Below the pieces are notes generated by a model. It was not told the DNA's origin. It did not search any database and saw nothing but the letters and a program-made list of their open reading frames with translations. From Adineta ricciae (taxonomy: Eukaryota > Rotifera > Eurotatoria > Adinetida > Adinetidae), in NCBI GenBank assembly GCA_905250025.1, contig CAJNOJ010000170.1, positions 124,001 through 188,000 of the forward strand: a DNA stretch of 64,000 bases. The letters run 5' to 3'. Both the position numbers and the translations under genes were made by a program. Position 1 is the first letter of the stretch; each line of letters starts with the position of its first letter. Below, piece after piece: positions 46,537 to 58,451 of the stretch.

Positions 46537-49500
46537 ATGGGAAACGAAAAACTTCATCAAACACAATACATTGGTCTCTACGATCGGTAAAGTTTTTGAT
46601 TTATTAGAATTAAATTCTCGATGTACATTAATCGAATCTTTTAACAATCCAAATTTCTAAATAGCAAAAAATTTTATTAATCAAATTGTTTTTGTCGGTT
46701 TATATATAATAATTCATGATTTTAATCTAAAAGATTTTTTTTTTCGTATAGAATTCGCAATAATACGTTAAGTATTGTATTTCTTTTTGCCAGTTGCTTA
46801 TTATTCAGTATTATGATTGCTTTAATACCTTCATTAATATCTTTATATTTACCTAATCATGATATTCAAGTGATTCGTTCTAATGATAATGGTACGTTAA
46901 TATTTACAAATCTTCATTGATAATTAGAACTTTACTTTCATTTTAGCAACTGATCTATGGTTAATACGATATGTGACAAATTTAACAAGTTTTCATCATA
47001 TTTCCACTCGTGCCATTTCTTCCCCATATGACAAATCAAGTTTAGGCAGATCAGTAAGTCAACTATATCGAAAATATCATATGTAGAAGAACAATATGAC
47101 TTTATCAATAAATTATTTGTAGTTTTCTGCAGCCTTAAACGTTCCTTCAAGTACAATATTGATTAAGACAGCTGTGCTTATTTCATTTAGTGGTTCTTCT
47201 GCACATCGTAAACGTCGACAGTGAGTCAATATTATACTTCGAGATGAAAAAACATATAATCGAAATAATTTCTTTTTTTTAAAGAGAAACAACAACAATA
47301 GCAAGTACTTCATCTTCACCTATTTATCTCGATGTCGTTTTACAAGCTGTATATCCGCATAAATGCTTTCATGTTAGCCAATGCCAAAAATTATTTCGAA
47401 AACGAATTCTATCTCAATTTTTAAATCTTCAATCTTATATTCTCACTGCAGAATTGTCCGATGGAAATAGCCTTACTCTTCAACTTCAGTTGATAAGTCT
47501 AACTCAATATTATGGTAAGTATAAACAATATTATAATCAAGAAAATTCTGAGTACAAAGAAAGCAAACTGTTAGTACCAACATGCCAAGTATTGATTGAC
47601 TTCAGTTACTTCTAGTATGACATCATACATTCACAAATACATAATTCTTTGCTATTGTGCTTAGTTGAATTAATATTTCTCATTGAGGTTCATGAAAATC
47701 TGTATGTTGTTAAAATCTATCTTATGAGAGTAATTCAATTATTCTACAAATCAAATTATTATTTATCTATTGTTCAGTTTGCAGATTATAATAATTTCTA
47801 ATCTCTTTCTGCTATTATTTACTAGTAACGCTCGTCGAGGCTCATTCACTTTACCATCGACTGAAGAATGAAGAAATATATATACTAGCTATTTCAACTA
47901 AAAAGCTTCTACGTTCCGAGTGTACGCTGTTAGATAAGAGCCTCTTTGGAACAAATCGATGGATTCTCTTACGCGCAATTTGTCACTGGAGATATTTTTC
48001 ACTTATGATCAAAGATGAACAGCTCCGACTCTGGAGCTATCATTAGGGGATTGTAAGCGGAGCTGGGGCAAACCGAAATGCGCAATGGTTCGCCAACTCC
48101 AAATCGGCTCCGAATATTTTCTATGCTACTTGGTTTAAACAAGAGTTTAAAACACTTTTTCGAGTTGACATTGATATTTTTCTGGCTAAGCAGAGATATG
48201 ATGTGCGTGTCAATATTTTTAATGCATTTAGCCTCTCGGTTACGCGTAGTCAGTGATCCTGCTGCCGTCTAACTTCAGATCTTTTGCATTCATTTCACGT
48301 CCAAGCTCCAGTGATCACTCTGTATCGTTTTGGTGGACGATATCTATCTGAACTTGAGGTTTTTATAACCATTTCCTATGGTTATCTGCTTCATGTTCGT
48401 TCCACTATTCGGTTTTTCCTTTTGATCTTGAATTATCTACCTGATATTAAAAGTTCGAGAACATTTTCTGGAAAAAAAACACCAACGCGAGACGATTTAA
48501 TTCTCGAGTCGGCGATGAAGCCACGACGGCCTGGGAAAATTTTGATCAGCGTTGGAGTCGAAGCCAGTAGAGGCTGGAGTTGCCCGTCTCTGCTTATGAC
48601 TCATATTATTCGAAAATCTTTGAAACGTCAAGAATCTTGATTCAAGAACCTTATTTATTGGACTCACGAGAATTTTTAGAGACTAACAGTTAACTCATCG
48701 TCGGCCACTCAGAGCTAGCCGTTACAATCCATGGCACCTTCTCCACTATACTCAGCATATTTACTGTTACTTTTAACTTAGAAGGGCAGATTCACCTTTT
48801 AATATAAATATCCCACTAAAACCGTGCTTTTTCATGATCCTCTTTTCAGCCGGGAAAAAATCTTTCTCACCCTCGATCACCAAGGGGTGGATCTTCTTTT
48901 GACCTCGAGTCTCAATAGCTCTTCCAAATGACGTTCTTTGAACTTTTAGTCGAGAGAATTTATATCATATTTATAAAATCAAAATTTACATATGTATTAC
49001 CGTGTAAAAGGACGAATAACAACATCCATGAAATATTTGTACTGATTATGGAAAGAAAGATAGATTCAAAGCTAAAATTTTACATATTAAGTATAATTGA
49101 TTCTTTTAGTTTTACCAAGCTCTGATGAATCAACGACAACGATAAGTACAGTTAATTCACAGCAGACCAGTACTCTAGAATCTAATAATATAACCTCTGG
49201 AGTTATCTTAACTGTAACATCTACGAGCACCGCTGGAGCTACCACGATTGGGACCACAACCACTACAACTACGACGACCACAACCACTTGTAAGTCAATA
49301 TATAACTTGTAGCTGTATGACAATTTTATTATCAGATATTTTTCTCGGTTAATTAATTGTTATTCTATAATGAATGACTTTAGGAGAGATATTATAGAAC
49401 ATTTTCAAATTAATAAACTTATTTCCTCTTTTATCGACTTAATCAAGAATATTTTTCAACTTTATATTAATCACGAATATTGATAGGAGAACTAAGGAAC

Positions 49501-50804
49501 TTGGTTTCTTTAAATGTTTAAGCCATTTGCAAATTTAAAGGGAATAATTATTTATTATAGTATGTGTACCATCTTCGGGAACATCGTGGCAGCAAAGTGC
49601 TATTACCATATTTGGTAATTCATCTGGTGTCAGTGGTTCTGATCTTCTGCATCTCAATACGCCAATTGGTCTATATTACGATAAAGCTAATAATGTTTTT
49701 ATCACCAGTGATTTTCAAAACCATCGTATTCTCAAATTTTCTTTTACTAATCCATCTTCAGCAGGAACAGTAATTGCTGGAGATGGTAATACTGGATGTA
49801 CTCCAACAAATTTAAGGACTCCTGTTGGAGTAGCTTTAGATAATTCTAGTCAATTGTATGTAGCAGAAGTAACATGTAGCCGTCTTATTAGATTTCCAGC
49901 AAACTCAAATTCATCAACAGGAGGGACAGATCTTAGTACATCGTTAAATCATCCTCAGCAATTACTTCTAGATGCACAAAATAATGATATATACGTGGCT
50001 AGTGGTGACGATCACGTGATTTATAAGCTTGCTGGCGGCACTGGATCACCCGCTGTTGTAGCAGGTATGTAAATTGCTTTAAAATAATCGTTTGCTTTTT
50101 ATCTGATCTACTCTAATATAAAGGCACATCTGGTAGCCCAGGTAGCGCCTTAAACCAGCTTAGAAATCCCAATGGAGTCTATTTCGATTACTTATATACA
50201 AATTCTTTATATGTGGCTGATGCTGGTAATAATCGTGTGTTGAAATTTCCACCAAATTCAGTGACAGGAACATCTGGAACAATTGTGGCTGGAGGTAACA
50301 ATGCTGGATCTGCAGCAAATCAGCTAAGTAATCCAAGAGTAATATTGGTGGATAGCACTGGAGCTGTCTATGTATCTGATGGAGGTAAGAACGTTTTCGA
50401 AACATATTATGTTGCTTCTTCCAGTAGTCTTATTCAGTTTTATATTCTTATAATATGTTTCCTAATTGATTAAATGAAAAATTAGTCTTTTTTGTTTCAG
50501 TATAATTTTACATCGTAAAAATTGTTTCTTCGCCATTTAAGAATCATTAGGATCGACATTAGAAAGAGAATCAGTATAGACTGATTTCTTTTTTTTGAAT
50601 ATTTTAGGTAACAATCGTATTCAACGATGGGCAGCAGGTGCTGCTAATGGTGTTACAATCGTCGGCTCAGCGTCAGGAACATCGGGAACAGCATCGAATC
50701 TTCTAAGTTTCCCTGAGTCATTTCTTTTTGATGCAAATGGTAATATGATCGTTGTGGATAGACTTAACAATCGAATTCAGATGTTCAATGTAACAACATG
50801 CTAG
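46537..50804 (+). CDS. NHL-repeat beta-propeller membrane protein
   Basis: Nine exons, every join in frame, 588 aa: 46537-46586, 46752-46891, 46947-47053, 47123-47220, 47285-47514, 49110-49289, 49561-50064, 50124-50384, 50608-50804. A short cytoplasmic start (MGNEKLHQTQYIGLYDR) leads into a signal-anchor helix (LSIVFLFASCLLFSIMIALI). Then comes an extracellular block with Cys (HKCFHVSQCQKLF), a Thr/Ser mucin-like stem ending in about twelve Thr, and a six-bladed NHL propeller (PIGLYYDKANNVFITSDFQNHRI in part, PVGVALDNSSQLYVAE, NGVYFDYLYTNSLYVADAGN, ESFLFDANGNMIVVDRLNNRIQMF). Type II surface or secreted protein. The domain order is typical of a family expanded in bdelloids. One intron is 1.6 kb, far longer than the rest. 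Confidence 0.85.
47515..49109 (+). other. Outsize intron of the NHL gene
   Basis: 1595 nt from gtaagt to ttttag, against 49-320 nt for the other introns of this gene. Between about 47830 and 48760 the sequence is GC-richer with longer ORFs (e.g. 48284-48640) and motifs such as agctccgactctggagct, suggesting an inserted, decayed element. No transposase or reverse-transcriptase motif recognised. Confidence 0.55.
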
Positions 50805-51229
50805 AATATCAATCATTATATCCTTATTATCATTGCCATTTTAAATCTATGATGAGTGAATCGATGAAACTTGACTGTTATGAGTTATGACATATGTTTC
50901 GATCTGCTTACAAACCTCATTGTACGACTTATTAACTTTATAGTTAGAAAATAAAATTTGTAGTTTATTCGTTATTATTTTTGAACCATAAACAGACATT
51001 GTATAGAACGATGTTTGATATGGGATAGTTTGATTTGTGATTTTTTCAATTTAATAATTACTTGTAGATATTAAAGATAATAATATGAGAAATACTTATT
51101 AAATAAGAACTATGGTCATCTTTTAATCACATAGAAATAAACAATTACAAAATATAAAATATAAGTTACTACAAATAGATATTATTGTGAAATGTATAAT
51201 GAAAGAATAAGCATTGCACTTTTACACTG
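50805..51229. other. Convergent 3' flanks
   Basis: About 425 bp, AT-rich, no gene; contains aataaa near 50951. Confidence 0.5.
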
Positions 51230-51554
51230 TTATTTATTGTCGTTATTAATACTGTCTTTTTCCGAAAAAGCCAAATAACTATGAAAATTGCAAAGATATA
51301 CCCGCCTTATAATAACTAAAGGAAAAATACCTAATAGACCGAGTACAAGAAAAAACAAGTTCGAGCGAAGAACGAAGTGATGCATTGGAAATGGTATTCG
51401 ATATTTCATCCATTGCTTGATCATCACCCGCTTCGATAAATGCTAACGCAATAAAAGCCGTTGCATATTCATTTGGTTCCATGAGTCTACTCATTTTAGA
51501 TCTTAATATTCGTATTGTCATAAAGAAAGAGAAACCTCCAATAAATACAGCCAA
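51230..51554 (-). pseudogene. Small membrane protein remnant with frameshift
   Basis: Minus strand, no ATG at the front (the open frame begins at a TTG). Piece one reads LAVFIGGFSFFMTIRILRSK, then MEPNEYATAFIALAFIEAG. Near 51355, at a run of six T, the sensible frame shifts to LFFLVLGLLGIFPLVIIRRV and ends SEKDSINNDNK. Two membrane helices would result if the shift were a sequencing error. Family not recognised. Either a decayed gene or a gene with a homopolymer error. Confidence 0.4.
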
Positions 51555-52239
51555 AGTTCAAAAGAAATATAATATATTCAACCTATTTGTATTGCCGAAA
51601 TGATCTTGACTGAGAGCGTATATGATCGAAATGCATATCATCGATTTTCGACGAACGTTTTTTGGCGATGGAATTTGTAACGATACCTATGACGAAACGG
51701 TTCTATCCATTTTCTTCGCTCTTTTTTTCTATTATCTATATCCCTCTCTGTTACATTTGTTCTCTTTGGATCTCACCTTTCGGTTTGCAATACATGACTG
51801 CGTGTTTTTATATAGAAAAGATGTAATTCTTGATTAGAGGAAATAAGAGAAAGTCTAATGTCATCAGCGAAAACGTTTCTTGCATCATAAGTCGCAACGA
51901 AGACTCATACCAAAAAAATCCATATGATGATATAGGAGAAAAGCTTATAATATTTATCATAGGATTTTTTCCTATTCTGTACTATTCCTTTATATATATA
52001 TGGCTGTTAATCAAAAAATATAATCGATCGGTGTAGTTTTCATGGAAGGGACATACATAGTAAAAAAGTTTTCAGCTAACACATCGTTTGTTCGTGCTAG
52101 CTTCACACTGATAACCAAGTACTTTGTAATATAAATACTCACCTAACATACAGTATGAGAGACTTGGGATAATCAGTAAACTAGAAAAAATGAACCGTTG
52201 TCTTGGCGAAGGATGATCTCATTCTGAATTCGTAAAGAT
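51555..52239. other. Intergenic, no gene seen
   Basis: About 680 bp. Plus-strand ORFs 51622-51837 and 51830-52036 are hydrophobic and AT-driven, without support. Confidence 0.45.
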
Positions 52240-52744
52240 CATCTGATAAGCAAATAACGATACTCAACATTTGCACTCAAATCCTGAAGCGGCTTTTCTT
52301 CTTTGACAATTACAGCTGATAGTGTGAGTTCTGCTTCGTCTTCAAATAAACTGAAAGGTGAATAAATTAAATTGGTGTCAGAACTTTCTCGTTTATCAAA
52401 ACGAAGTACAAATTTCAACAGACAATACTATATGACACATTACTTATTGTTTTCACAATTATCCAGAGAATTAAGTATGATTTGCATAGTGAAAAGAAGG
52501 TTGACTCATGATGATTTATGAATAGTACATCAAACTGCATATTTGAAGTGCACATGACTATACATCGGTGATTATCACTGGTTTTCTTCCCATGATAAAA
52601 AGTCAAACAGATATTGCTGTCTCGTTTATGCGACACCATCCTGTTGTATTTCATCAGTCTAAATGTTTGTTTCTTATCGTTGCAAACAGTTTTCAAAGTA
52701 GTCTCGTTGTATATCGCAAACTGAGGTAGTTTTTTTCTGGCCAT
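52240..52744 (-). CDS. Possible small two-exon hypothetical gene
   Basis: An ATG-started frame from 52744 to 52415 (109 aa, MARKKLPQFAIYNETTLKTV, later FVSLCK-like hydrophobic text) is followed by an acceptor (cctttcag, near 52352). A coding-like exon then reads LFEDEAELTLSAVIVKEEKP and stops near 52242. I could not find a donor that joins them cleanly. Not recognised; may be a remnant. Confidence 0.3.
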
Positions 52745-53247
52745 AAATCTTACTTATCACATATCTTCCAATAATCCTTTTACTCATACGAAGTGAAATT
52801 CATTTAAGCGTTTTTTCAAATGTCTATCTAATTCATCGACGATTTGTAAATTTAGATTCATCTTAAAAGATCAATGTATACAAGAACCAGTGGATCTTTA
52901 CGCCCCTAAAAAATTTTTTCAAAATTGATTGACGTCTCATCTACTATGATCCAAATTACATCTCTTCTTTGAAAAGCAGTACAAGAGAATGGCCTATTGT
53001 TCTTACGGACAAATCTCCATGATTTCAATCCAATTGAAGTATATATGTAGATCGTGATAACTCTCGATGTGATTTATTTTCTATCAAACGTTCACTTTAG
53101 AAACTTGCCGAATCCACTTATCTTTTTTCTACCAAAAACTGACTTCGAACCGACTGTTATATTAATATAAAAGAAGTTACTCTTTGGATAATTATGCTTT
53201 TATTCTCTATGTTCATTACATGGGTCGAAAAAATATATATATACGTT
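52745..53247. other. Intergenic, no gene seen
   Basis: About 500 bp, AT-rich, 3' flank of the defensin-like gene. Confidence 0.5.
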
Positions 53248-53581
53248 CTATATGATATTTTTGCTTCTATAAGGTTTACTGCAAGCACAGCTCCTATAAT
53301 TTGACTTTTTGTCGCATTGCCCATTTCGAAAACCCCGCTTTCTGCAGTTCGCCACGCATTGAAGTGGTTTTAGATGTTTGGTTCCGTTGCAGCCGAAAGA
53401 TCTTTTCTCTCTTAGTAGAAACACGTTTTCATCCAAATCTAAAACGGTAGAAATCGAGAATATATCTGTTCATTTTCATACACGACTACTCACTGTCGAA
53501 ATAAAAGAATTCATTCGCTTGAATTCTTAATGAAAACAGTAAAAAGACACAAAATAATAAAATAATAATCTTGTATTGCAT
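53248..53581 (-). CDS. CS-alpha-beta defensin-like prepropeptide
   Basis: Two exons (53494-53581 and 53248-53438, intron 55 nt, gtgagt..ttttag), 92 aa. Signal peptide at 1-22 (IIILLFCVFLLFSLRIQA), a short acidic propiece (NEFFYFDNLDENVFLLREKR) ending in a furin-type REKR site, then a basic mature peptide of about 50 aa starting SFGCNG. Its six cysteines are spaced C-x10-C-x3-C-x9-C-x8-C-x1-C. The CxxxC and CxC pair is the hallmark of invertebrate CS-alpha-beta defensins, antimicrobial peptides acting on bacterial envelopes. The basic tail KPYRSKNII extends past the last Cys. It may act in rotifer immunity; activity is not shown. Alternative: a related ion-channel-type peptide of the same fold. 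Confidence 0.8.
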
Positions 53582-55112
53582 TAGGACCTAGAAAAGAAAG
53601 CAAAATATCATTCAAAGACTTTGTCTTCTCACGAATTGATTTTAATGTAGAAGATCTCTCAATGCGCTTAATCGTCAGAAGTTTCGTATGCTCCGTTTTA
53701 ACGATCCGTTCCTAAATCCATACGGAAATGAATGAGTGAGAAGAGATGATGTTCGTTAATATTTGTAAGCTGAAATTTTATTGCGTGGATATTTCCTTTT
53801 CTGACATCTTCTCTCGAATTTAAAAGTTCTTACCGTCTACGCAAATATTCAGGTGACATGTTAAATCGTTCTACCTTAAGGAGGATTTTTCGAAAGATAA
53901 CTGGAAAATACATTAATATCAAGGAAGAGATACTTTATTAATCAGCGAATTTTCCATCTGACTCATTCATTTCATTTTCAGCAAAGGCAAAAACTAACTT
54001 GAATTAAAAGTAATATTATCCGTATGTTGAAAAACAAAAACCAACCTTCCGATGCTGCGCGAGTTTAATGTGAAGAGAATTTAGATCAGAATGTCGATAT
54101 TTTCTAGTTAGTCTATGTTTGCATTGTAAGGTAGAATTTAATTCACATAGAGATGATCATCTACTCGAAAAATACCGTTAATCATGTGAGATAGAAGACC
54201 TTTTGGTACTATAAGTGATGATTTTTTATTGTTCAATAAAGTAAATTCACATTCTCACGTTTTATTTTCTCCATTTCCAGTGAATCCCACTTGGACTTTG
54301 TTGAATAACTAACTTTTGATCTTCTCATCTGATTTTATGACATTGTTATTCACCTCGTGACTTTTTCCGTGATTTTCAAAGTCATCTATTTACATATGGG
54401 ATCAATTACAATCTCTACAATGAAAAAGTCTGTTTCCCACAGAATAGTTTGTTGAATTTTATTCTTTACTCAAAACAAATCATATATTCTTCCTGAATAA
54501 CAAAAAGATCATCAATCTTCAACACATCGGAGTTGACCTATTTTAAGACATACGATAGTCTCGTGATAATATTCACCTGAAAGAACTTTTCGTTTACAAA
54601 CAAGCTCCGATACACCGGCGGTTTTCTATTCATTATCATGTTGACTTTTAGACTGGTAACGAACAGAAGACGAAAGGAAGGCTTGCGGACGATTGACAAT
54701 CGATTCAGGATAAGTGACGCATCATATACGGCGAAGAAGGTGTTGGACTGTGCGTGATTCATTGTCAAAATGCACTAAATATTCGTAATTAGTTGAGAAA
54801 AACATAATCTGCTGTTCAATTGTTTATAGTTCACAACTCAATGGATTTCTTTCCCTCGTCAATCGATAAAGAGCAAAAAAATGACGCCATTGGACGAACG
54901 CGAATAAATAGACATTTTGTACTTTACCAATATTACTCATGAAGTCCACAATTATAAGGGAAAAAAAAATTCGTCATTCATTCTTTATTTGCGAACTTGA
55001 AAGGTAGGCTATTCATGACACACTCGTGGCAGATTTTGTCAAATAACACAACTGCTGTTAATTATTTTTCAAATTCTATCAGAATTTATTTTAGGCTGTG
55101 CCTTAAATACGT
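53582..55112. other. Gene-poor stretch
   Basis: About 1.5 kb, AT-rich. A 76-codon minus frame (54538-54768) has no domain or intron support. Before the E2 gene a possible 5' UTR intron runs from gtaggc near 55004 to ttttag near 55094, with a weak TATA-like attataag near 54951. Confidence 0.45.
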
Positions 55113-55571
55113 ATGTCTTTTACAAAACGACTTATAATTCATCTTGGAGAGCTGCAAAGGAATCCTCCGCCGTTATGTTACGCAGCACCGAAAGATTTCG
55201 ATCATGATATTACTCATTGGACTGGTTATATTGATGGTCCAGAAGACACACCGTATGCAGGAGGAAGATTTCATTTAAGTATTTATTTTTCTGATACATT
55301 TCCTTTTAAAGCACCTGAAGTTCGTTTCATCACGCCGGTTTTTCACCCAAATATCAGCGATGAGGGAGAAATCTGTTTGGATATTTTACATTCTCAATGG
55401 TCACCTGCATTGACTATACGTGGTCTTCTTATCTCATTGTGTTCGTTATTGACGGATCCAAATCCTGAACATGGATTGAACAAAGAAGCATTGGTTCTTT
55501 ATCGAACAAATCAAGAAAAATACAACGAAAAAGTCAAAGAATGGACAAGAAAGTATGCAAAGAAAAATTAG
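55113..55571 (+). CDS. Ubiquitin-conjugating enzyme E2 (UBE2D-like), gene 1
   Basis: Intronless, 152 aa. E2 enzymes carry ubiquitin on a Cys and pass it to targets with an E3. Seen: TKRLIIHLGELQRNPPPLC, WTGYIDGPEDTPYAGG, FPFKAPEV, the HPN motif in [16 protein letters not shown] with active Cys88, [28 protein letters not shown] and the C-terminal [10 protein letters not shown]. Length and motifs match the UBC4/5 (UBE2D) class, though it is clearly diverged from canonical UBE2D and from gene 2 at 57934. No intron, which may mean retro-origin. Its 3' half is repeated at 61637. Confidence 0.9.
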   Translation: MSFTKRLIIHLGELQRNPPPLCYAAPKDFDHDITHWTGYIDGPEDTPYAGGRFHLSIYFSDTFPFKAPEVRFITPVFHPNISDEGEICLDILHSQWSPALTIRGLLISLCSLLTDPNPEHGLNKEALVLYRTNQEKYNEKVKEWTRKYAKKN

Positions 55572-56152
55572 GACTTGTTTCAATTGCTTTTTTTCGCGAG
55601 TTAAAACGATTTAATAACAATTTTAAATCGATCAAAGAATCGCGAAACGTTCGCACTTTGTCAATAACAGACGAGATCAATTGTAAACTTTATTAAACAA
55701 AACATTGGAAAATTTCAGTATATACAATTCGATGCTTAAAATTACCTAAACGTACCATACGTTATACAGACGTCATTATTCGTACTTTTGATATGCCCTT
55801 AGCGTGATATTTCGTTTGTACTTTTCTCTGATTAGTCACAACCTTTCACCCACTGAAAAATATTCGTACGAAAAAGTGTGCACTTTATCATTCTTAATTG
55901 GTACATCAATGAAATGTTTCTTGTTTTTCAAGTAAACTATTGAAATAAGTTATTTTGAGAGATGCAAAGATATGCTCGAAGAATTCTTTACCTCATTCTT
56001 CAAGAAGACTAACGGCAAAAGTTATATAAAGGAAAGTGTTGCTAAGCATTGTCCGTATCCTACTGTTAAATAATTGAAAATGTGTTTAGGAAAAAAGCAT
56101 CTTGATAGGAATGAGTTAGTTCAATTCGAGAACGGCAATTAGAAGAGAAACT
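55572..56152. other. Intergenic, no gene seen
   Basis: About 580 bp containing the 3' UTR of E2 gene 1 and the promoter of the small membrane protein. The part 55562-55647 recurs inverted at 61557-61642; the whole recurs directly at 61870-62452. Confidence 0.5.
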
Positions 56153-56550
56153 ATGTTGATTTCATCGACATCAAGAATTGTCAGGTAAGTGAAAAGCTAA
56201 AACGAATATTTCAATACAAATATTCTATGTTTAGTAATCGTATTTTCACTCGAAAAAGTATTATATTATTCACAGCTATTATTCTTGGTTTTGCTGTAGT
56301 TATTATGACTATTATGATTCCATTAGTTACAAAAAGTATTCCTTTACCAAGCACGATGAACATCACCAATGGTAAAGAGAGCTTTCGAAGTGTTTTTTCT
56401 TTCCTAAGGTGAAATTCTTTTTTAGAAACGACACCAACGCTTTTGGTTCGAACTTCCTCAACTACAACTATGAAAACGTTTACAAATGAGATTTTTACTT
56501 CGTATTCGAATGTAATTTCAACAGCATTGAGTAATCACACAATCAAATGA
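56153..56550 (+). CDS. Small single-pass membrane protein with Ser/Thr-rich ectodomain, copy 1
   Basis: Three exons (56153-56184, 56235-56371, 56426-56550), 97 aa. Basic start (MLISSTSRIVSNRIFTRKS), one membrane helix (IILFTAIILGFAVVIMTIMI), then a Thr/Ser-rich ectodomain with NIT and NHT glycosylation sites. This is the N-terminal half of the layout seen in the NHL gene at 46537 (anchor plus mucin-like stem) without a propeller. A free-standing small protein or a truncated family member. Confidence 0.6.
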
Positions 56551-56746
56551 CTGATTGACTTATATTCTTTGTAAGTCATATTATTTTCGGTGATTTCAAT
56601 CTCAAAAATGGAAGATTTACGATCAGCAATATGTAGAATTTTTATTCGATTTGAAATTTTATTGAGAAATTATCATACTTTGAAAAAAAAGAAATCTTTT
56701 CTAGTTCTTGTATAACACATGTCGATTGAAACTAACGATAGCACTT

Positions 56747-57579
56747 TCAAGCTTTAGTTTTCCCTTGATCTTTGTTCTTATGATACATCTCATCAAGAAC
56801 AACTCTAACTTGTTCCGTTTGGACTAAATCATAATTTCGAGTTCAATGAAATTTATCCGAAGAATAAGATTTTACCTCCTGTCTCTGGACTCGGGATTCC
56901 ATTCGTTCGAACACGTTGATCGTGCAGTTGCCAATTCATTGCAATTGCATCTTTACCTATACATAACAAACGAAGCAAAGTTTGATCTAAATGAATTTTC
57001 ATGTATTGTCATACTATTCAAGTTGAATAAAATTCCAATCATTATTGAAATAATTGTTCCTGTTCGACCATGACCACCCCTACATCATTATTATCGGCAT
57101 TTGAAAACTAGAATTAAATGCTTACCAACAGTGAACGAGAACAACTTGTCCTTTTTTCACTCGTTCACAAAGTTCGAGACAAAACTCGAGAACACGCTGA
57201 TTATCTTGATGAACTGACTGATCACGAATTGGAAATGAAATAAATTCCATTTGACGATCAACTAAATATCGAAAACTATCAACCTGCACACTTTTCTTCC
57301 GTGTCTAATACTTTCCGCTGCATGTTCTAACATTGTCTGTTGATATGGTGTAAATCTTTTCAATTCTTCAATTTCCATAATATTAACCACAACTTCAACA
57401 CCAGCATCGATGATTTGTCGTGTTAAACGTTGATGAGCATCGGGATTTCTCTCCCCGGGATATGCACTTGCTAATAAAAGATTTGGAATAACTAAACAAC
57501 GAGGAGAAGAATTTAGACATCGAAGTATTTCTTCACTTACCCCAGTGTGAATAAGCCGTTGGACCACGTGCGGATTCAT
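56747..57579 (-). CDS. Dual-specificity / tyrosine phosphatase-like protein, copy 1
   Basis: Five exons (57312-57579, 57126-57261, 57015-57079, 56876-56956, 56747-56823), 208 aa, introns 50-58 nt. The CX5R signature is intact across an exon border: VLVHCW plus GGHGRTGT, with Cys and Arg in HCWGGHGRTG. It is preceded by MEFISFPIRDQSVHQDNQRV, in which FPIRD contains the general-acid Asp of the PTP fold. N-terminal part has RCLVIPNLLLASAYPGERNP. Start at 57579 is preferred: the open frame above it (57576-57785) is broken in copy 2 by one base, so it is not conserved coding. Substrate unknown. Confidence 0.8.
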
Positions 57580-57933
57580 TGACTTGACTCAATACTATCG
57601 GCGACAACGTCGTCATAGATGTAGCTTTGCTGAATACACTGTTCTCGTAAAATGCCAAGATTGAAATAGAGCTTTTCTGTTTGTTTCTCTTCCTCTATCG
57701 AGTCACGATATGTAAAGTAAGTAACAGAACGACGAAAAAAAGGAAGACGTGTGACAAAATTTTGTTTTCTTATTGCGCAAGTCAATCACATGTTTCTTTT
57801 GAAAAAGATTGAAACATAGCTAGAATCTTACTTCTATTAATTCAACAGGTAGTGATTGATTTCTTTGGTCTTGGTTAGAGCAGAAATTATGTTTCATTAG
57901 CTAATTTTTTGTACCGTTTAGATAAAACGATAG
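57580..57933. promoter_or_regulatory. Divergent region phosphatase / E2 gene 2
   Basis: 354 bp between two divergent starts. A long minus-strand frame is present but not conserved in copy 2. A possible 5' UTR intron precedes E2 gene 2 (acceptor near 57921). Confidence 0.4.
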
Positions 57934-58407
57934 ATGACGCTTCTCCGTTGCTTAACAAAACAACTAAAAGAAATGGAAAATGATCCCCCACCATTATGTG
58001 AAGCTCGACCTGTTGACCCAACAAAAGATATGTTCAATTGGATCGGCTCTATCCGAGGCCCTGATGGTTCGCCATTTCAAGGTGGAACTTTTCGCTTAGC
58101 GATTCGTTTTCCAACTGATTTTCCATTTAAACCTCCACGAGTTCATTTTACCACCCGCATTTATCATCCGAATATAAGTCCTCAAGGTGATATTTGTCTC
58201 GACATTCTTCATGATAAATGGTCACCTGTATTAACTATTCGAACTGTTCTCTTGAGTTTATGTTCATTATTAACTGATCCAAATCCAGAGCATGGATTAG
58301 ATAATGATATTCTTCAAGTTTATCGAACAAATAAAAAAATGTACGAAGAAAACGCAAAAGAATGGACAAAAAAATACGCCATGGAGAATCAAGAGACGTT
58401 GCCTTAG
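57934..58407 (+). CDS. Ubiquitin-conjugating enzyme E2 (UBE2D-like), gene 2
   Basis: Intronless, 157 aa. Same fold and motifs as gene 1 and closer to canonical UBE2D: LTKQLKEMENDPPPLCEARP, WIGSIRGPDGSPFQGG, FPFKPPRVHFTTRIYHPNIS, then GDICLDIL with active Cys88, [29 protein letters not shown] in pieces, EWTKKYAMEN. The C-terminus is five residues longer than in gene 1. Two different UBE2D-like genes within 3 kb imply an older tandem duplication. Convergent with the oxygenase-like gene, only 44 bp apart. Confidence 0.9.
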   Translation: MTLLRCLTKQLKEMENDPPPLCEARPVDPTKDMFNWIGSIRGPDGSPFQGGTFRLAIRFPTDFPFKPPRVHFTTRIYHPNISPQGDICLDILHDKWSPVLTIRTVLLSLCSLLTDPNPEHGLDNDILQVYRTNKKMYEENAKEWTKKYAMENQETLP

Positions 58408-58451
58408 GTTTTATGAAAACCATACTTTCTGAATCAATAAACACGAGAGTT

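Noticed and set aside
49087-49323. Minus-strand Val-rich ORF
   Set aside because: Shadow of the Thr repeat encoded on the plus strand in the NHL gene stem.
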